A stretch of DNA of 64,000 bases from Chaenocephalus aceratus (taxonomy: Eukaryota > Chordata > Actinopteri > Perciformes > Channichthyidae), in contig CM043790.1 in the NCBI GenBank assembly GCA_023974075.1, forward strand, positions 19,793,883-19,857,882, given 5' to 3'. Positions 1 to 13,395 of this stretch are shown here, one piece after another. Position numbers and translations under genes: made by a program. The notes below the pieces were generated by a model. It saw nothing but the letters and a program-made list of their open reading frames with translations, had not been told where the DNA came from and made no database searches. Every line of letters starts with the position of its first letter. The first letter of the stretch is position 1.

Positions 1-924
1 TGTGCCCTCCCAGCAGGTGGGCATGTGTCCGGGATCTGTTATCTCTGTAGTTATTCATGGCAGCAGGTGCTCCCTCTGACATTTATGGGGCGGGTCTTCA
101 GCCGTTGTCTTCTAAACCCTGGGGGAGCGCAGCAACCATGACTTTAATGCACCTGATCCCCTGTATGCCATATGCATTGGTCCATTACTCTCCCTGGTGT
201 CTCTGCACCAGTACAGGACGCTGATTATGTAAACTGGAGGCTGGAATGATTAGCATGCAGAGAAGCATTGAAACCCCTTCTGTATTTTCATATGAAAGAA
301 ACTTGCTCGAACAAAGTTCAACATCTGAGTGGTAGATTAATGTAATTTCTGCTTTGATGTTTATGCTCACCATTCCTTAGGGACTAAATAGGCGGTGGTG
401 GAAGAAGTGGCTCCAGAGAAAATAACTATTTGATTCATACCACCACTTAGTACAGCATTTCATTACTTACACCAACTGACTTTGGCCTGAGTTGTACCTG
501 TTCATAAACACATTTGCATAAACTGCACACATATGTGTCTTAACCAAGTATTGGGTGAGCTATTTTATGTTATGTGAATTCTTATTCATAATAATTATAT
601 TTTACTCACAAATTAATTCCCTGAATTCCTTGATGTGGGTGTATATTTTTGCCTATGTATGCATGCATATTGTATGCTTTGATCAGAAGTGTGGTGAGTC
701 AGTGCTTATCGGACACAAGAATACTCTCTGTATTTAGTCAGTCCAATTTACCAAGGTGATTATTAAAAAAGTTAATATTTCGAAAATGCTAAATGAAGAT
801 GAAAAAAAGCACATCCTATTTCATCAATGCAGTTAAATGTAGTAATTGTTAAATAGCACATTTACTTCATACACTTTTGCATTTACTATTTTTTTCAGTC
901 AGTCTTTGAGTCATTGTAATAGTC
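1..924. other. unannotated AT-rich spacer
   Basis: I see no credible gene here. The short open frames lack recognisable domains, splice context or biased composition. The first 180 bases are less AT-rich than the rest, but all forward frames close quickly. Confidence 0.6.
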
Positions 925-1170
925 AAGTTAAAGTCAAAGTCAACTTTATCTCAAAATATGTTTGTACACACAGAAAGATCGAAATACTGTTTCCCACAGT
1001 CCCGAGGTATAAACAAAACACACATTAAAATGCAAGAACACTCAATATTTACAAAAAAACACAAAATAACCGTTTACTTCAAGTAAGCAGGATATATGTA
1101 TAACAGATGATGTACATAGCGCAAATGGGAGTGTAACAATGTCCATAGCAGCGTACAGGTGACTTTACGG
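925..1170 (+). repeat. dispersed fish repeat fragment
   Basis: The stretch starts with a 'caactttat' motif, continues with 'tgtttcccacagtcccgag' and ends with 'gtccatagcagcgtacagg'. This order resembles a short dispersed repeat common in teleost genomes, as I remember it. I see no terminal inverted repeat or target duplication, so class and exact edges are uncertain. Confidence 0.4.
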
Positions 1171-1240
1171 ATTTTTTTTTTTGTGTATGTGTGTGTGGGG
1201 GGTTGTTAAAGTCCCGGTCCAGTGGGGGCAGGGTTCGAGA

Positions 1241-1290
1241 GGTGAGATAGAGGGGAGAGAAGGGAGAGGGGAGAGGTGGGGGAGAGTGTG
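1241..1290 (+). repeat. G/A-rich simple tract
   Basis: Almost pure purine run on the plus strand built from GAGAGG and GGGAGA words. The opposite strand gives proline/serine-rich open frames (1079-1356) that I regard as artefacts of this low complexity. Confidence 0.8.
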
Positions 1291-1321
1291 ACATTTTAAG
1301 TGAAACCACTTTGACGTAGAA

Positions 1322-1679
1322 CAGTGTTTCTCAATCTTTGTCATACCAAGGACCACTTAACTAATAAAAAAACACTCGCGGACCACCTAACTCCACAAAT
1401 ATCCAAAAACACATCGTTTTTCTAGAACAGATTATAAATCGCCTGAAAATGGTACAAACAAGTGGCAACATGTGTGACGACGGTGTTGCGCTGGGCTATG
1501 TCATGCAATCAACAGTGAAACGTAACATTGCTCCATTGCGGAGATATTCCCGCGAGAGTGCGGAAAACTTAAATTAACTTATTTATTTAAAATGTGAAAT
1601 GTTACCAATATACTCACGGACCACTAGGGGGCGCTCACGGACCACCAGTGGTCCGCGGACCACACTTTGAGAAGCACTG
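1322..1679. mobile_element. hAT-type MITE with 8-bp target duplication
   Basis: The element begins CAGTGTTTCTCAA and ends TTGAGAAGCACTG, near-perfect terminal inverted repeats typical of hAT non-autonomous elements. It is flanked on both sides by ACGTAGAA (1314-1321 and 1680-1687), an 8-bp duplication as expected for hAT. Inside are hAT-like words (ctagggggcgctcac) and a short palindrome around 1640-1662. At 358 bp it has no reading frame. Confidence 0.92.
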
Positions 1680-1687
1680 ACGTAGAA

Positions 1688-4600
1688 GATGTAAGATACA
1701 AGATTGTAAGCATGAATTAACATTTCTTCTACAGTTGCTTTCATTGAGTCTTGAATGGTATACAGCCGTTCTCAGTGCAATCAGTGCCTTCAGTCAAGCT
1801 CTTTGATATCTCAGTGAAATCAGACTGCTGCGTCGAGGATCCTTTGTTGCATATGGTGTAATAATTATTGTCATAAATATGCCATACTGTGATGATGGCC
1901 TGTAGGGACCTGAATATTAAACTGGCTCATGTACTGGTTGAAAGACTCATGTGCAGATTCCATATTAAATCAAAACCAATGTCTTAAAAGAACTCATTCA
2001 AAGAACTTGATACTAGCATGAAACGTTTTTGAAGTTGTGTTTTATCTTCACATCAAATACTACAAAATCAACTTGAACTCACTTCAATGTGATTTCATTA
2101 TGAAACATCTCTTATCACAACTTCAAAAAAGTATTTAGTTGTTGTGTGCTTATCTATAAAGCCAATTGTACAGGACCAATAGCGATTAGCGAAACTGCCT
2201 GTATGCAATTAGAGAAGTAATTGTAGGATATACTGATACACTATTTGAACCCTTATAAATACTATAAATACTGCTATAACAACATTCTGATGGCTGTAAA
2301 GATACTATAGTCACTTCCCACAGCATTTGAACACAAAACAGGAAAAGGATCAGCCAGTGACTCTCTTTCAAAGCTTAACTCAGCTTATTTCAAACTAACT
2401 TATAGTTCTTATCTTCTCTACGGCAAATCCAATCCCTCTTATTCTCTCCCATATCCCTCTTCTCTCTTCTGCTGATCCAGCATCCCAGCATCTCAGCCCC
2501 CCCCCTCCACCTCTGTCCGTTCACCCCCCTTCCCTCCATACCATGTCCCCCCATCCATGCCAGCTTCTCTGACACCCTGCATTACTCTAGCAGCAATGGG
2601 CACTGCTGTTGGACAGTTTCCCAGTTCCGGACGTCCTCCAAGGGGAGAGTCAGTGTGTCACAGCAGATTAATGCCTTGCTCATTGACTGATCAACTCCCG
2701 CTGCTCTGGAACCTGAGTGGACTGTGGCATGGCCCAGAAAGGGAGGTGATGCTGTCCGGACTCATTGCCACCTAGGTGGTCTGGTCTGGAAAACTGTGAT
2801 CTATGGATTTTATTTTCCAGACAATGTCACACTGGTAAAGAAGGATGCTATTGTGGAGAAGGCTTTGACAGGTCTATGATGGCGGGAGCAGAGTAGTGAG
2901 TAGGAGGTAATCAAGCTAAGTGGCTGTTTATGAAGAAAGCAAATGGTGAGGTCACTGCTGTGATTTAACTGCTAATGCAATATAAACATTGTGTATTTAG
3001 TGCATGTGTATGAACGACTCATTTCAAGAAATATATATCCTGCCTTTAAGCTCCGTCCTATTTTTATGTGCGTGCCTGTCTCCCAATATGAGCAATATGC
3101 CTGCATATTTAAAACTGTTCACTTTTTATTGCGGTGCTAAGGGGTTTAAGAGAGGGGAGAAAGGGAGGGACACACATTGAGACGTAGATATATGCTTCAC
3201 CAATCATTAGCTCATTAACTATATGGCATTATCAACACGTCTGTCCCATTCAGGATGTAGCCTAATAGTTTTAGAAATACAGAAAAATAAACACCTGTGC
3301 ATGTTTCAATTACTGGTAAAATGACTACCTCACCAGGCCTGTCTTTGCAGCCCCCTATTAACTATAAAGGCAAGTGACATGGAAATCTTGAAGATTCTCG
3401 TATCTCAAAAGCTGCCGCAATAATAAAATAATAGGTGGTCATCTATAATCGTCCCTCACCTCAAGATGATGATGTATTTTCAAACTCAATTATGCATTAG
3501 CAGGACAATTTCTTCCTTTATCTATCACACTTCATCAAGTAGGGCTTGGCTGCATACTCCTCATTAGCAATCACTCCATCACTCACTTATAATGGCCTAT
3601 CAACTCTGTCTCAATGACCAAAGTTACAGCAGGGGAGAATGACATATTAACTTATGACGTTAACCCGGGGTCTTGTTTCAATATTGTTGAATTAGATCAG
3701 CTTTAGTCAAATATCGTCATGAATCAAATATTAAGGAGAATTTAAAAGAGTCAAAGTAGTTCAAAAGAGAATAAAAAAGAAAGCATGACCTTTTAAAAAG
3801 GCATGAACTGATTAAAAGTCTTACAGCAGCCAGGGCTTACATATTACTGAAGAAAGAAAAAACAGGTACATTGTGAGCATAAAAGTACAAAGAATCATTT
3901 AAGAGTCGCTTAACACAGAGAAACAGGGACAGGAGTAGTGAGGGAAATAAGCAGGACCTGAGGCAGGCACCTTGGTCCGTGTGCCTCACCATTAGCATAA
4001 ATGGATGCTGACTGCCTGCAGTCAGGACCAATACACTATCTATAAAGGCTCATTTCTCTCAAATTTACTTTGCCGCTGGTGTGACGGACGGTCGCTAGTC
4101 CTAGCAGCCTGAATCAGTTCACTTTCAAATACCTCTTCAGGCTTGCCCGCCATAGCCAGAGGTGCATGCAATGAGTGTCACATCCCCACCCCCTTTTGTC
4201 CTCTCCCATTACCCTCACAGATGCCATGGCAAATGGCTGGCTTGAGGTTACGGACGCGGGTCTCCGCTTTATATTCCTGTCAGCATAGTGCAGTATTGGG
4301 AGTATTCGTTCAATACAAATTCCACCTGAGCAAGGTTTCCTTAGGCTGGTGTAATGACTATTTTAAAATGAGGTGAGAACTATTATCTGTCTCTCTTGCT
4401 CTCTATGAAACACATTCACATACACACTGCTTCATCTGCCAAGAAAGCACTTAAGCAAAACTGGCATGGTGAATTTTGATACTTGATTAATACTTTGCAT
4501 AAGTATTGCGTTTTGTTCTTAAGGGCATCCAATGTCAAAAAGACACTTGAGCATCAACAGCCATTACCATGTCTCCTCACGTAAACCTAGTCTTCACCAC

Positions 4601-6990
4601 ACACACTCGATCAGTCCTCATGGGACTGTACTGTTTTATCCATGCCCTTGATTCATTTTATGATGTACAGTAAAATGTGACACGTCTTGTTGAGCCGTTG
4701 CTTCCACTGAGTCATTATCTCTCTAAAGAAGTACATACATTTTCTAGCAGTGGTCTGATGCTCAATAATGCTAATTAGTTCTTTAATCCAAGCCTCCCTT
4801 AAACTGATAATTAAACAAATGATTTATAGTTGCATGAGAAGCAAAAACACTTTGCATGCAAAATATCACCTGATTGCTTGGATGTGATGTGTTTCCTCAA
4901 TATTTTCTATCAGCATGGATAGGAATTCAAGCTGCAGTCTATAATTGGCATGGATTCTGAACCGAGGAGAATTCTTATTTAAAACAGCAAAAAGGTTTTT
5001 TATTCTTAAAAAGGCTTCACTCACTCTGTCTCTATTTCTCTCTGTGTTACAACTACTATTGCACCCTAGATTCCCCAAACAGGGAGATGTCTACTATTTG
5101 AGCTCACCTTGTACTCCATTATGAGGTCGAGGCCCTGCACCTGCTTTTCCAGGTGTGAAGGAAGACCCTGATGATGCACTCCTAATGACTTGCCAGAAGG
5201 AGAGGGCAGTCCATGCAGCTGCATACTTTACAGCCAGGTAAAGGCTGGTCATTACCATCCATCTTCGAATATGACAGGATGTAGAGAGTATGCTCGCTGT
5301 TAGGCTTTCTTTGTTTGGTAAGACATGTGTAATTAACAAAAAAGTGTGTTGATCACTACACATGAGTAATGGCTTCCACATCCATATGGCCTGAGCTCCA
5401 ATGAGCCATGACACACAAATAAAAAACACTCGATCAGAAATGTCGAGAAATGTGATGCATGTATAGCATATTAAAATGATGGTAACCACTCACAGTATCA
5501 TCTCTGCAGAAGAGTCATTGCTGGAATCTTCCTACCAGACTACTGAAAACAACATTATTGCCAGCCATTCTTATGCAGATGAGCCCATAAAAACAGGATT
5601 AAACACCACCACTGCTACAGGTGCTCCTGCATCAACTAATATACTTGTCAAATGAGTGATAAATCAAAATGTTAGGTTATTATTAGTTGTGTAGATCAAA
5701 CATTTACATGTGCTTGTGCCATGCTCCATGTCTTATGTGTAGTTAAGGCCAATGAAAATTCCCATCAGTGTTTCTAAACTGTAGGATCAGTTTGGAACCC
5801 GCTTGCCTCTCTTGAACATATGCTCAGTCTGCCCTTCATTTGAGTCACTCTGGCTCTGTTCAACACTCCCTGACCTTCATGTTCTTTCTGTTCGACTTAT
5901 CAGCCGGCAACATTTGCTCTGGGCCTCAGGCACCACAGATTTTTTTTAAAGACTGCAGCTACACTAATCCCAAGCAGAAAATCAATTCAAGAATGAATTG
6001 TTCAGCATGTTTTGCAGATCAATCTCTCACTATTAGAACAGAGAGAGAACACTGGAGGCAGCATGTCTATTCATATCTACCAGAACCATAAATTGGAATG
6101 GTTTAGTCAACTAAATCCAATGGCACTATGCCTTGGGTGGCATTTGTGCGATTGGATATGTACTGCCATATCATACATATCTATACATAAGCATACTATC
6201 TAGGGTTTTGATTTATTGTATGTATTTTATTATTTATAGGACCAATTCCTCATTCTACAAAATCTATTGAGTCATGGCCTTTGATTACACAAATAAACAT
6301 TTTGACTTTTGCACTTAGGTCTAAGCTTTGTTTGAAGCCAAAGCAAACCATAAACAGTAAAATAAAGACGAAAAAAACCAGAGAAAAAAAGGAGTGCGAA
6401 TATTACAAGCCAGTACCACTGTTTGTTGAGCAGTCTTTTCCTTCTGAGAACAGATGAGGCGCAGAGTTACTATCAGCCTTTGCATCAATAGCAGGTTTAC
6501 GCTCAGAATCAAATTGAAGGTTACACATTCTCTATAATAGATGGATTTAGATGGGCTAAGTGGTTTGAAAAATGTTCTTCTTCAATAGCTTGATACATCT
6601 TTCCACTCTTCAAAGCACATTCAAACTCCAATGTATACACACCAGGAGTTTTGCAAACCATGCCACGGAGAAAGGATTTTTTTCTTAATTGATTTGTACT
6701 GCACATCAGTGGATGTACAGTATGGGAGAGTGGTCCTAACATATTAGATGCATCTAATTATAAGTATTAACATGTGATGTTTGCCTCAGGAGATGCTAAT
6801 TGTAATTGTGTTGTTTTGCAGTGTTGTCTTTCTTTGAAAGTTAAATATAAAAACCCTGCTATGTTGAAAGAAAAACAATATTTCCTCAATGGAGTGCAAC
6901 ACATCTTGCATATTAAAGTTGAACCTACTACAACACATTACGGTTTTCTGATACAGATAATACTCAAAATCAGTTTTGATTGACAATATA
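1688..6990. other. unannotated spacer
   Basis: AT-rich DNA without recognisable element ends, long open frames or RNA genes. A C-rich/purine-on-minus segment lies at 2455-2555. Frames of 60-130 codons occur by chance on both strands; the only stretch with a plausible exon shape is described separately at 5108-5218. It could be intron or intergenic DNA. Confidence 0.5.
5108..5218 (-). other. weak candidate coding exon
   Basis: On the minus strand, 111 bp (exactly 37 codons) run open between a possible acceptor (TATGCAG at 5225-5219) and a strong donor context AAG|GTGAGC at 5110-5103. The translation starts LHGLPSPSGK and ends with a hydrophilic, helix-like LEKQVQGLDLIMEYK. An in-frame TAA lies just upstream of the acceptor, which fits an exon boundary. 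The acceptor has a poor pyrimidine tract and I do not recognise the protein. It could be chance. Confidence 0.2.
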
Positions 6991-6993
6991 TTG

Positions 6994-7004
6994 ACATATA
7001 TATG

Positions 7005-7038
<34 letters not shown>
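6994..7038. repeat. (TA)n microsatellite
   Basis: Nearly pure alternating TA tract, with slight interruptions at its left edge. Confidence 0.95.
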
Positions 7039-7044
<6 letters not shown>

Positions 7045-10000
7045 CGTCACATATGAAAGCTGTGAATTATTTGATGCAATACCTGTGATGTGGACATTCT
7101 AATCTATGTTTTTGCCCTAGGATTTGATTACAAGAAGCTGACAAACATTTCAATCTCCCTTTTTGAGAAAGGTCATTAACATCGTGTGCCCTACTTTATA
7201 GTTATATAAGAGAGAACAAGATCATGGCATTTCAGAAGATTCTGACACAGTTGTTTCTCCTAATCTGTATTCTTTGTTATGTTACGTAACATAACAACAA
7301 CTTTTGCTCAGGTCAAAAGTGTGTCCATCATGGAGCCCTGCTAATGGTTTCCACGGGGCAGCAGCATGAATGTTATAGTGGAAACAAACATCTTACCAAC
7401 CACAAACTCCATCTTTTCACCTGTCATTCACACAGCAAGGTCAATGGATATTTTCCCCTTTCCCAAATACATTCTTCTCCCTCTGCTCTGACCTTCCACC
7501 CTCTCCTCTCTGTATCACTGTTCACTTGTCTATCTCTGACACTTGCAATCTCCTCTTACTGCTCATCTCTCTATTTGCACCCTGACCCGTTCTCTTCAGC
7601 CCAAGCTCATCTCTGGTGACAGCACCCGATTGACATTAATGACACTAAAGAACAGAAAGGTTAATTAAGACCAACTGTTCCCTTCCCATTCCTCAAGACC
7701 ATCTGCTGTGAAGCTCTACATAACTGATAACCTTGAAGAAAGGCATTGGAATAAAGGCAATACAAATAATATAAGGATCTAAGGTTTTTCTATTTGACAA
7801 GAAAAATAATATACTGAACGCTATTTTGCTCTCAGATTGTATTTAATTGCCAAAATGTTGACATGAAGTAACAGTTTTCTCTCAGAGAGTCAGTTTGAAT
7901 AAGTATGCTTTATATTTAGCTATGTTAGTAATTGTTGCAGTGGGAAGTGGGTAGTCTGGGTACATGTTTGTTGAACTCATGACTAAGTAAGTGCCAGGAT
8001 AGTGAAGCAGTCCAACAAGGCTGCAGGGTGCAAAACCTCAGCATGCGTATTACAAACTAAGGTTGCAGTAAAACACATACAGCACATGAAGTGAGGACAA
8101 ACATCTAAATATGGAGACTGGAGGGGATTTCACTCTCTTTTGCTTTGCTTTCATTTCCTCTCTGTCTTTCTCTCCATTGGGATTCTCCGCTTTGATCTGT
8201 GAACCTGGACAATTCACAAGCAGAGGCGCTCTTGACAGCAAGAGTAGAGGCAAGTGTTGAGCGAAGGCAAAGTGAGGGGGTGAGTGGAGGATTAGATATG
8301 CAGAACATGGACGTCAAGGGCAGAGGAGGCAGATACAGCTGGAGGCAGCCTATCTGAATACGGGTAGCTTTGGAACTGCTTCTAAACTAAAAAACTATGT
8401 TCCAAATGATGAAAGATAGACTAAACATTTGTAAATGCATCTGCCACAATTCAGCTGTGGATGTGTTGCAGGAACCCACTGAACTGCGTTTATACATAAC
8501 AACAAAAATACTTAAAAAGTTAAAGGTTAAAAGTAGTCCTTCTGAATAAATCTTAAAATATACCGCAAGTCTCATTTTGGACAATTATTAACCCCAGCAA
8601 CACAACCTGGCAACCCAAAAACTGTTTGTATTAATGGTTTAAAACTTATATTATTAGTAGTATAGTATTGCTAAATTATTGAAAAGTAGAAAGTGGTTAA
8701 ACGTTCAATGAATAATAGCAATAACATCAAAAAGTGAATGTGTCAGTGGTGAAATAGTAACATGTAGGGGATACAACATGCATTGTTGGCATGTGATTGA
8801 TCACTCTGAAGACAACCTTACCCCTCACATGGTTGGTAAAATAAGTACGCTTTATTTTATTCCAGCTGAGAGAACATGACTATGAGTGTTTTTTCCTTAA
8901 TTTGGTTGCTTGCCTTGCTTAAATGGATAGTTAACCAAAGCATGCAATTTAGTGTTTATAATTAAACTACTAAAGACGGAAGTCACAATCGTTGATGTTG
9001 TTATGTCCTTAAATGAACCGTCCTAAGAAACAACAAAACACTCTGCCCAGAACAGCATACATATTGAATAAAGGTCACATTTAAATGACACATTCTTTCA
9101 ATTCAGTTGCTTGGCTTTTGGCAGTAACTGAGGCATACAGTATATCCGGAAAATCCATTCAGCATGCTGTGCCAAAGAATGCCGCAATGATCACCATTGA
9201 GAAGCATCATTGCATGCCTATTCTGCCATGCCTTCACATTGTTTCTTATCCTTTCTTTCTTATTGCCTGAGGATTAAGTGATGCCTTATACCCCATGCCA
9301 AGGCCTTTCTCCAAACAAACCATTCATAAACAGAAAAAGCAATCAGGCAAATGCAGTTAGCATACAAACATAACTGAATGCACTGCTGTAGATGGTGAAA
9401 AGACATTTAAGTCTCACTGCTCTTGTTCCAGGTTATGAATATTCATTTACCCAATGTTCCTACTGTGTGTGTGTTTTATTCATTTTCCATATTATTTGTG
9501 TGTTCTGCAGACATAATGGAGACCATGTATCTTATTCTCCATGTTTCTCGTTTGCAGTGGCATGATTTTTTGCAAGTTTGGATGCAGCACACACATAGAT
9601 ATTGCACAGTCATGACCTTGACTCCAAATAACCAGCTTCCCAAAAAGCAGCCCATTCAGGTTAGAGCTAGTTCACGCTGTTTTTGCTGCTGTCACAGTTC
9701 ATCAACTCATGCTCAAAACTCAAGTAGGAAGGTTTACCACTGCGATGCACTTCCCCAGGTGGGAGATGATGTTGTTCCACTATCTCGGAATGCCAGTTGT
9801 TAGTATAATGAATGAGGATGTTTTGCAGATGCTCATTGTTGAACTTATTCATGCTTCCCTGAGAGCTGTCCTCCGATGACTCCCGGATTTCATTAAGGTA
9901 ACATGTGAATCAAATGGAAACGCAGCCACATTTATTTTCATCTCATCGTTGTAATCTCTCTCTTTAAACCAGGAATATCTACTGTGTCTACTATGCTGGT

Positions 10001-11082
10001 GTCAGTAACATACACCTGCCATCACTGTCACTATGGTTTTCTATAGAAAGTCTTATTATGGTTAAGGCTATTTAGGGCTAATGAAAACTCCCTTTTTTCT
10101 GAAATGGACATATTTAACTAACGCTCAGCATATTTCACCACACATGTCAGCCAGCTGACACACGACAATCTGATTCACAAAGAAGGGTGCATATACTCTG
10201 CCGGTTATCACTAGGTGAAGTTGACATATGTGATGAAAGAGCCCTTAGAAATACATGAGGTTAGAGACACTGGGAGAGAGTTGCCATGTTGAAAATTCAT
10301 GAGATACCCTTCATGCTATCCCTAATGTGTTCCCTGCCCATCCATCTTCCATGTACGTTGTTAGATTAGAGAATAGCTTTTATTCTTTAGTTTTACAATT
10401 GACACACAGAGGCACACACAAATCTGTATAAAGTCCACACACCGCCACCCCAGGGGTTTGTGTATTGAGTTGATTGTTTCTAAGCACAGTGGTCATTAGG
10501 CGGTCAAACCTCCCAGTGTCGAGGCAGATAAAAGCTCAGCCATAACCGTCGGACCCATTAACATTCTATCTTCAGTGCGTTCTCAGTGTCTTGTTGGCTC
10601 TTATTCCTTGTCTTACCTTGATAAACTAGAATTGATTTCAGTAAACCATCTGTGTGGCTGCTCCCTCCAAAGACATATATTTAATGTTATTATCTACAAC
10701 TACTTAACTGTCACCTGCAGTGAGGTATAAGACACGGAAGAGGATGAAAAAAAGACACAAGTGCCAGTAAAAATACCTGAAACTGCCTTTTTCTGCTTGT
10801 AATCAAAACATTAACATTAAAGTTATTTTACACGCTGGAATGCACGCAAACACGTACCCTTAGATTAATGAATGTTTCTCATAATATCATCAACGATGAG
10901 GCTGTTCCCTTCCAGTTTATTACATAGCTGTAGTCGTTTTACAGCAGCAGGATTAACATGTGCATTCCATCTGCACTCCCTAATTTGAAGGATGCACTAC
11001 GTGTAATTATGTGTGGGTCAAGCAGCCCACAATTAATTTGTCAAATCTTACCATACATAACAGAGATTGAACAAAGTAGGGG
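7039..11082. other. unannotated spacer
   Basis: AT-rich DNA with no recognisable gene or element ends up to the copia target site. A moderately GC-rich, non-repetitive segment at about 10440-10600 might be worth a conservation check but shows no reading frame. A 126-codon frame at 9423-9803 has no domain I know. Confidence 0.5.
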
Positions 11083-11087
11083 CACGG

Positions 11088-11329
11088 TGTTGCGTGAGAC
11101 ATTATATTCAGCAGAAGTCTCCACGTTTGCAGTGAACCAAAGTAGCTTGTAAGTATGCTAACGGACAGAAGAAACACACGACCACATCGCTCAGAGTTTG
11201 GCCTGGAGTACTGGGCCGTTTATTGTAACTGCGCATGCTCATTATCATCACCACGTTTCAGGCACATTCTGATGATGACATACACATTAACTGAAACATG
11301 ACTTTGTTATTATACAAATATGCTCAACA
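11088..11329 (-). repeat. copia 3' LTR (left on the plus strand)
   Basis: 242 bp, TGTTGCG... to ...CTCAACA. Against the right LTR (244 bp) I count five substitutions and one 2-base indel, about 98% identity. Confidence 0.93.
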
Positions 11330-11340
11330 CTCCCACTCAA
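11330..11340 (-). promoter_or_regulatory. copia polypurine tract
   Basis: On the minus strand TTGAGTGGGAG directly precedes the 3' LTR. This purine run is where plus-strand DNA synthesis would start. Confidence 0.7.
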
Positions 11341-11505
11341 AGACATGATAACTCTCTACAGTGGTACACAGAATCCAAATAAACAAAACAAAAGCTTCTC
11401 TAGCAGTATTCAATTGTTATACCTGCAATTTACATTAATCTCCAAACAAATGCCCTTTGAACTTGTCAAATTGTGCCTTTGTGAACGGCTTGGTTAGGAC
11501 ATCAG

Positions 11506-12366
11506 CTATCTGCAGTAGGACAATATGTAATATCTTCCCCTCAGCATGTGCAGATCGTACAGTACACAATGGTATTTGATGTCTACATGCTTGCTTCTCT
11601 GTCTGGATACAGGGTTTTTTGATAGAGCTATTGCTCCCTGGTTGTCCTCATATATCTTCACTGGTACATGTGGGCTATTACGGTCTACCCCTTTTAATAA
11701 CTGTACAAGGTACATGCTCTCTTGAGTAGTAGCCGCTAATGCCATGTACTCAGCCTCACAGGTCGATAGCGCCACTGTTGGCTGCTTCCTGCTTTTCCAG
11801 GATATAACTGGACCATTTTCAGTTAAGCTGAAACAATATCCAGTTGTGCTTCTCCTATCATTTTGATCGGCTGCCCAATCAGCATCACTGTATCCCTCAA
11901 GCGTTAGGCTTTCCTCACTTTTCTTGTAATCAATTCCCTCTACTTGACTATAGCCTTTAGCTACATATCTGGCTTTAAAAATCTCAGATCCATCTGGGCG
12001 TTCCTTTACTGCATATACCCAATGTCCTCCCACTGCTTGCTTTCCCTTTGGCAGTGTGGTCAGACTGAAGGTCTCATTCTCTGTTAAAGAGTGTATCTCC
12101 TCTTTCATTGCATCAGCCCACATTTTTGATTTCTTAGAGCCTACAGCCTGCATGTATGTTTTGGGTACGTCACAAGCAACTCTGTAGAAATAATCTACAT
12201 TTTCATCATTACAATCAGCCTTACACTGATACTCCATTAAATATTCTGGAGCGTTTCTTTGTCTAGTGGGATAGCGTCGTGCACTCTCTCCCTGTTCTCT
12301 TTGAGTACCATCTGTCTGGATCTGACTAGCCTCAATATTCTCCTCACTATAGGACTGTACACCCAC
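11506..12366 (-). pseudogene. copia RT/RNase H with the RT core deleted
   Basis: 286-codon open frame. The N-terminal half is the start of a copia reverse transcriptase domain (WADAMKEEIHSL, GGHWVYAVKERPDGS, KARYVAKGYSQVEGIDY). It then jumps directly to RNase H (GYSDADWAADQNDRRSTTGY, LSTCEAEYMALAATTQE, YEDNQGAIALS), whose acidic residues D, E and D are visible. The catalytic palm with the YVDD-type motif, roughly 250-300 residues, is absent. The deletion left the frame open, so this looks like an in-frame internal deletion rather than a stop-codon lesion. The product could not reverse-transcribe. Continuous in order with the integrase remnant just upstream (12379-12989). Confidence 0.88.
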
Positions 12367-12378
12367 ATTAGGCTCTCT

Positions 12379-12989
12379 CTAATTCTGGTTCACCATTTTT
12401 GTCCCTGCTGGTGTTGTGGGAATAGTTTCTCCATAAGTGTCAAAATCCATATTATGATTTGTCTGAGTCTGACTATCTGCACTACTCTTTGTGATACATT
12501 TTACCAGCCTATGTTTCAGGACTTTCCCTGTCTCAGGATAAAATACTTGGAATGCTGGGCTATATTTGTTGTATCCTACAAAAATACCCTTTGCACATCT
12601 GGAATCTAGCTTCTTCTTATCCTGTTTATACCCGTAGCATTCAGAGCCAAATATTTTCATGTTGGACAAGTTGGGTGTTTTGCCAGTAAAAACACGGTAT
12701 GGTGTCTGCTCTAGACGCTTACAGTAACACTACGTATCTGTGCTGCTGTCTGTACAGCATATGTCCATAACTGCTTTGGGAGTTTACTCTCCAATAGCAT
12801 GCATCGTGACATCTCAAATAAGGTCCTCCAACCTCTCTCAGCAGTCCCGTTCTGAGGTGAGTATGGGGCACTTGTCTCGTGCCTTATCCCTTTCGTCCTA
12901 AGTAAAGTTTGAGACTCATGCCCAGTGAATTCAGTACCGTTGTCAGATCTTATGCACTCATGTGTCCATATGGAGCAGTATCCGCTATG
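12379..12989 (-). pseudogene. copia integrase, C-terminal part
   Basis: Second part of the integrase, separated from the first part (39479-40123) by the 26.5-kb insertion. On the minus strand the codons continue after the 8-bp target with FIADTAPYG, then a TDNGTEF-like and a SAPYSPQNGTAERG-like segment (second Asp and catalytic Glu region), visible in interrupted frames, and a long C-terminal stretch (NMKIFGSECYGYKQDKKKLD, GIFVGYNKYSPAFQVFYPE). The piece at 12379-12669 is open for 96 codons; the part nearer 12990 carries at least one stop and a frame change. Confidence 0.8.
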
Positions 12990-13267
12990 AATTTTTTATG
13001 AGAGGCCGTCTAGCTCACAACTCATACTTGGTCTTACAAACAATATCAGAATCTCACATATACACCATTAAACTCTTCTATACATATTGCTAAACACTTT
13101 TACATGCACAATCATACTCTCTTTCACACACTTTTGTCTGGGCCATAAATCAAACTTACTTACATACCAAACTGTACTTTCTAAGAAACACTATTATTCC
13201 CACTTACAGACAACATCATACTACAATATAATACTCTAGTAGTATACAGTATGCAAGATGGAAAACT

Positions 13268-13395
13268 TTGTGTGTGAGAAAGAATGATAGTGTATGTGAG
13301 AGAGGAATTGTAGTATGTAGGGTATAGTAGTGTGTGTGAGAGAGAATGATAGTGTATGTGAGAGAGGAATTGTAGTATGTATGAGGGTATAGTAG
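13268..13395. repeat. tandem duplication in the subterminal region
   Basis: Two adjacent copies of a roughly 62-66 bp unit (13268-13329 and 13330-13395) containing GAATGATAGTGTATGTGAGA and TTGTAGTATGTA, followed by a partial third. It belongs to the left subterminal region of the 26.5-kb unit. Confidence 0.85.

Noticed and set aside
1079..1356. Proline/serine-rich minus-strand frames
   Set aside because: Artefact of the purine-rich tract at 1241-1290.
2557..2775. 72-codon open frame in a GC-richer patch
   Set aside because: No domain, no splice pattern, no neighbouring exon-like segment.
4221..4290. Possible exon after a good pyrimidine tract and CAG
   Set aside because: The frame stops after 22 codons with no recognisable end, and no partner exon was found on the same strand.
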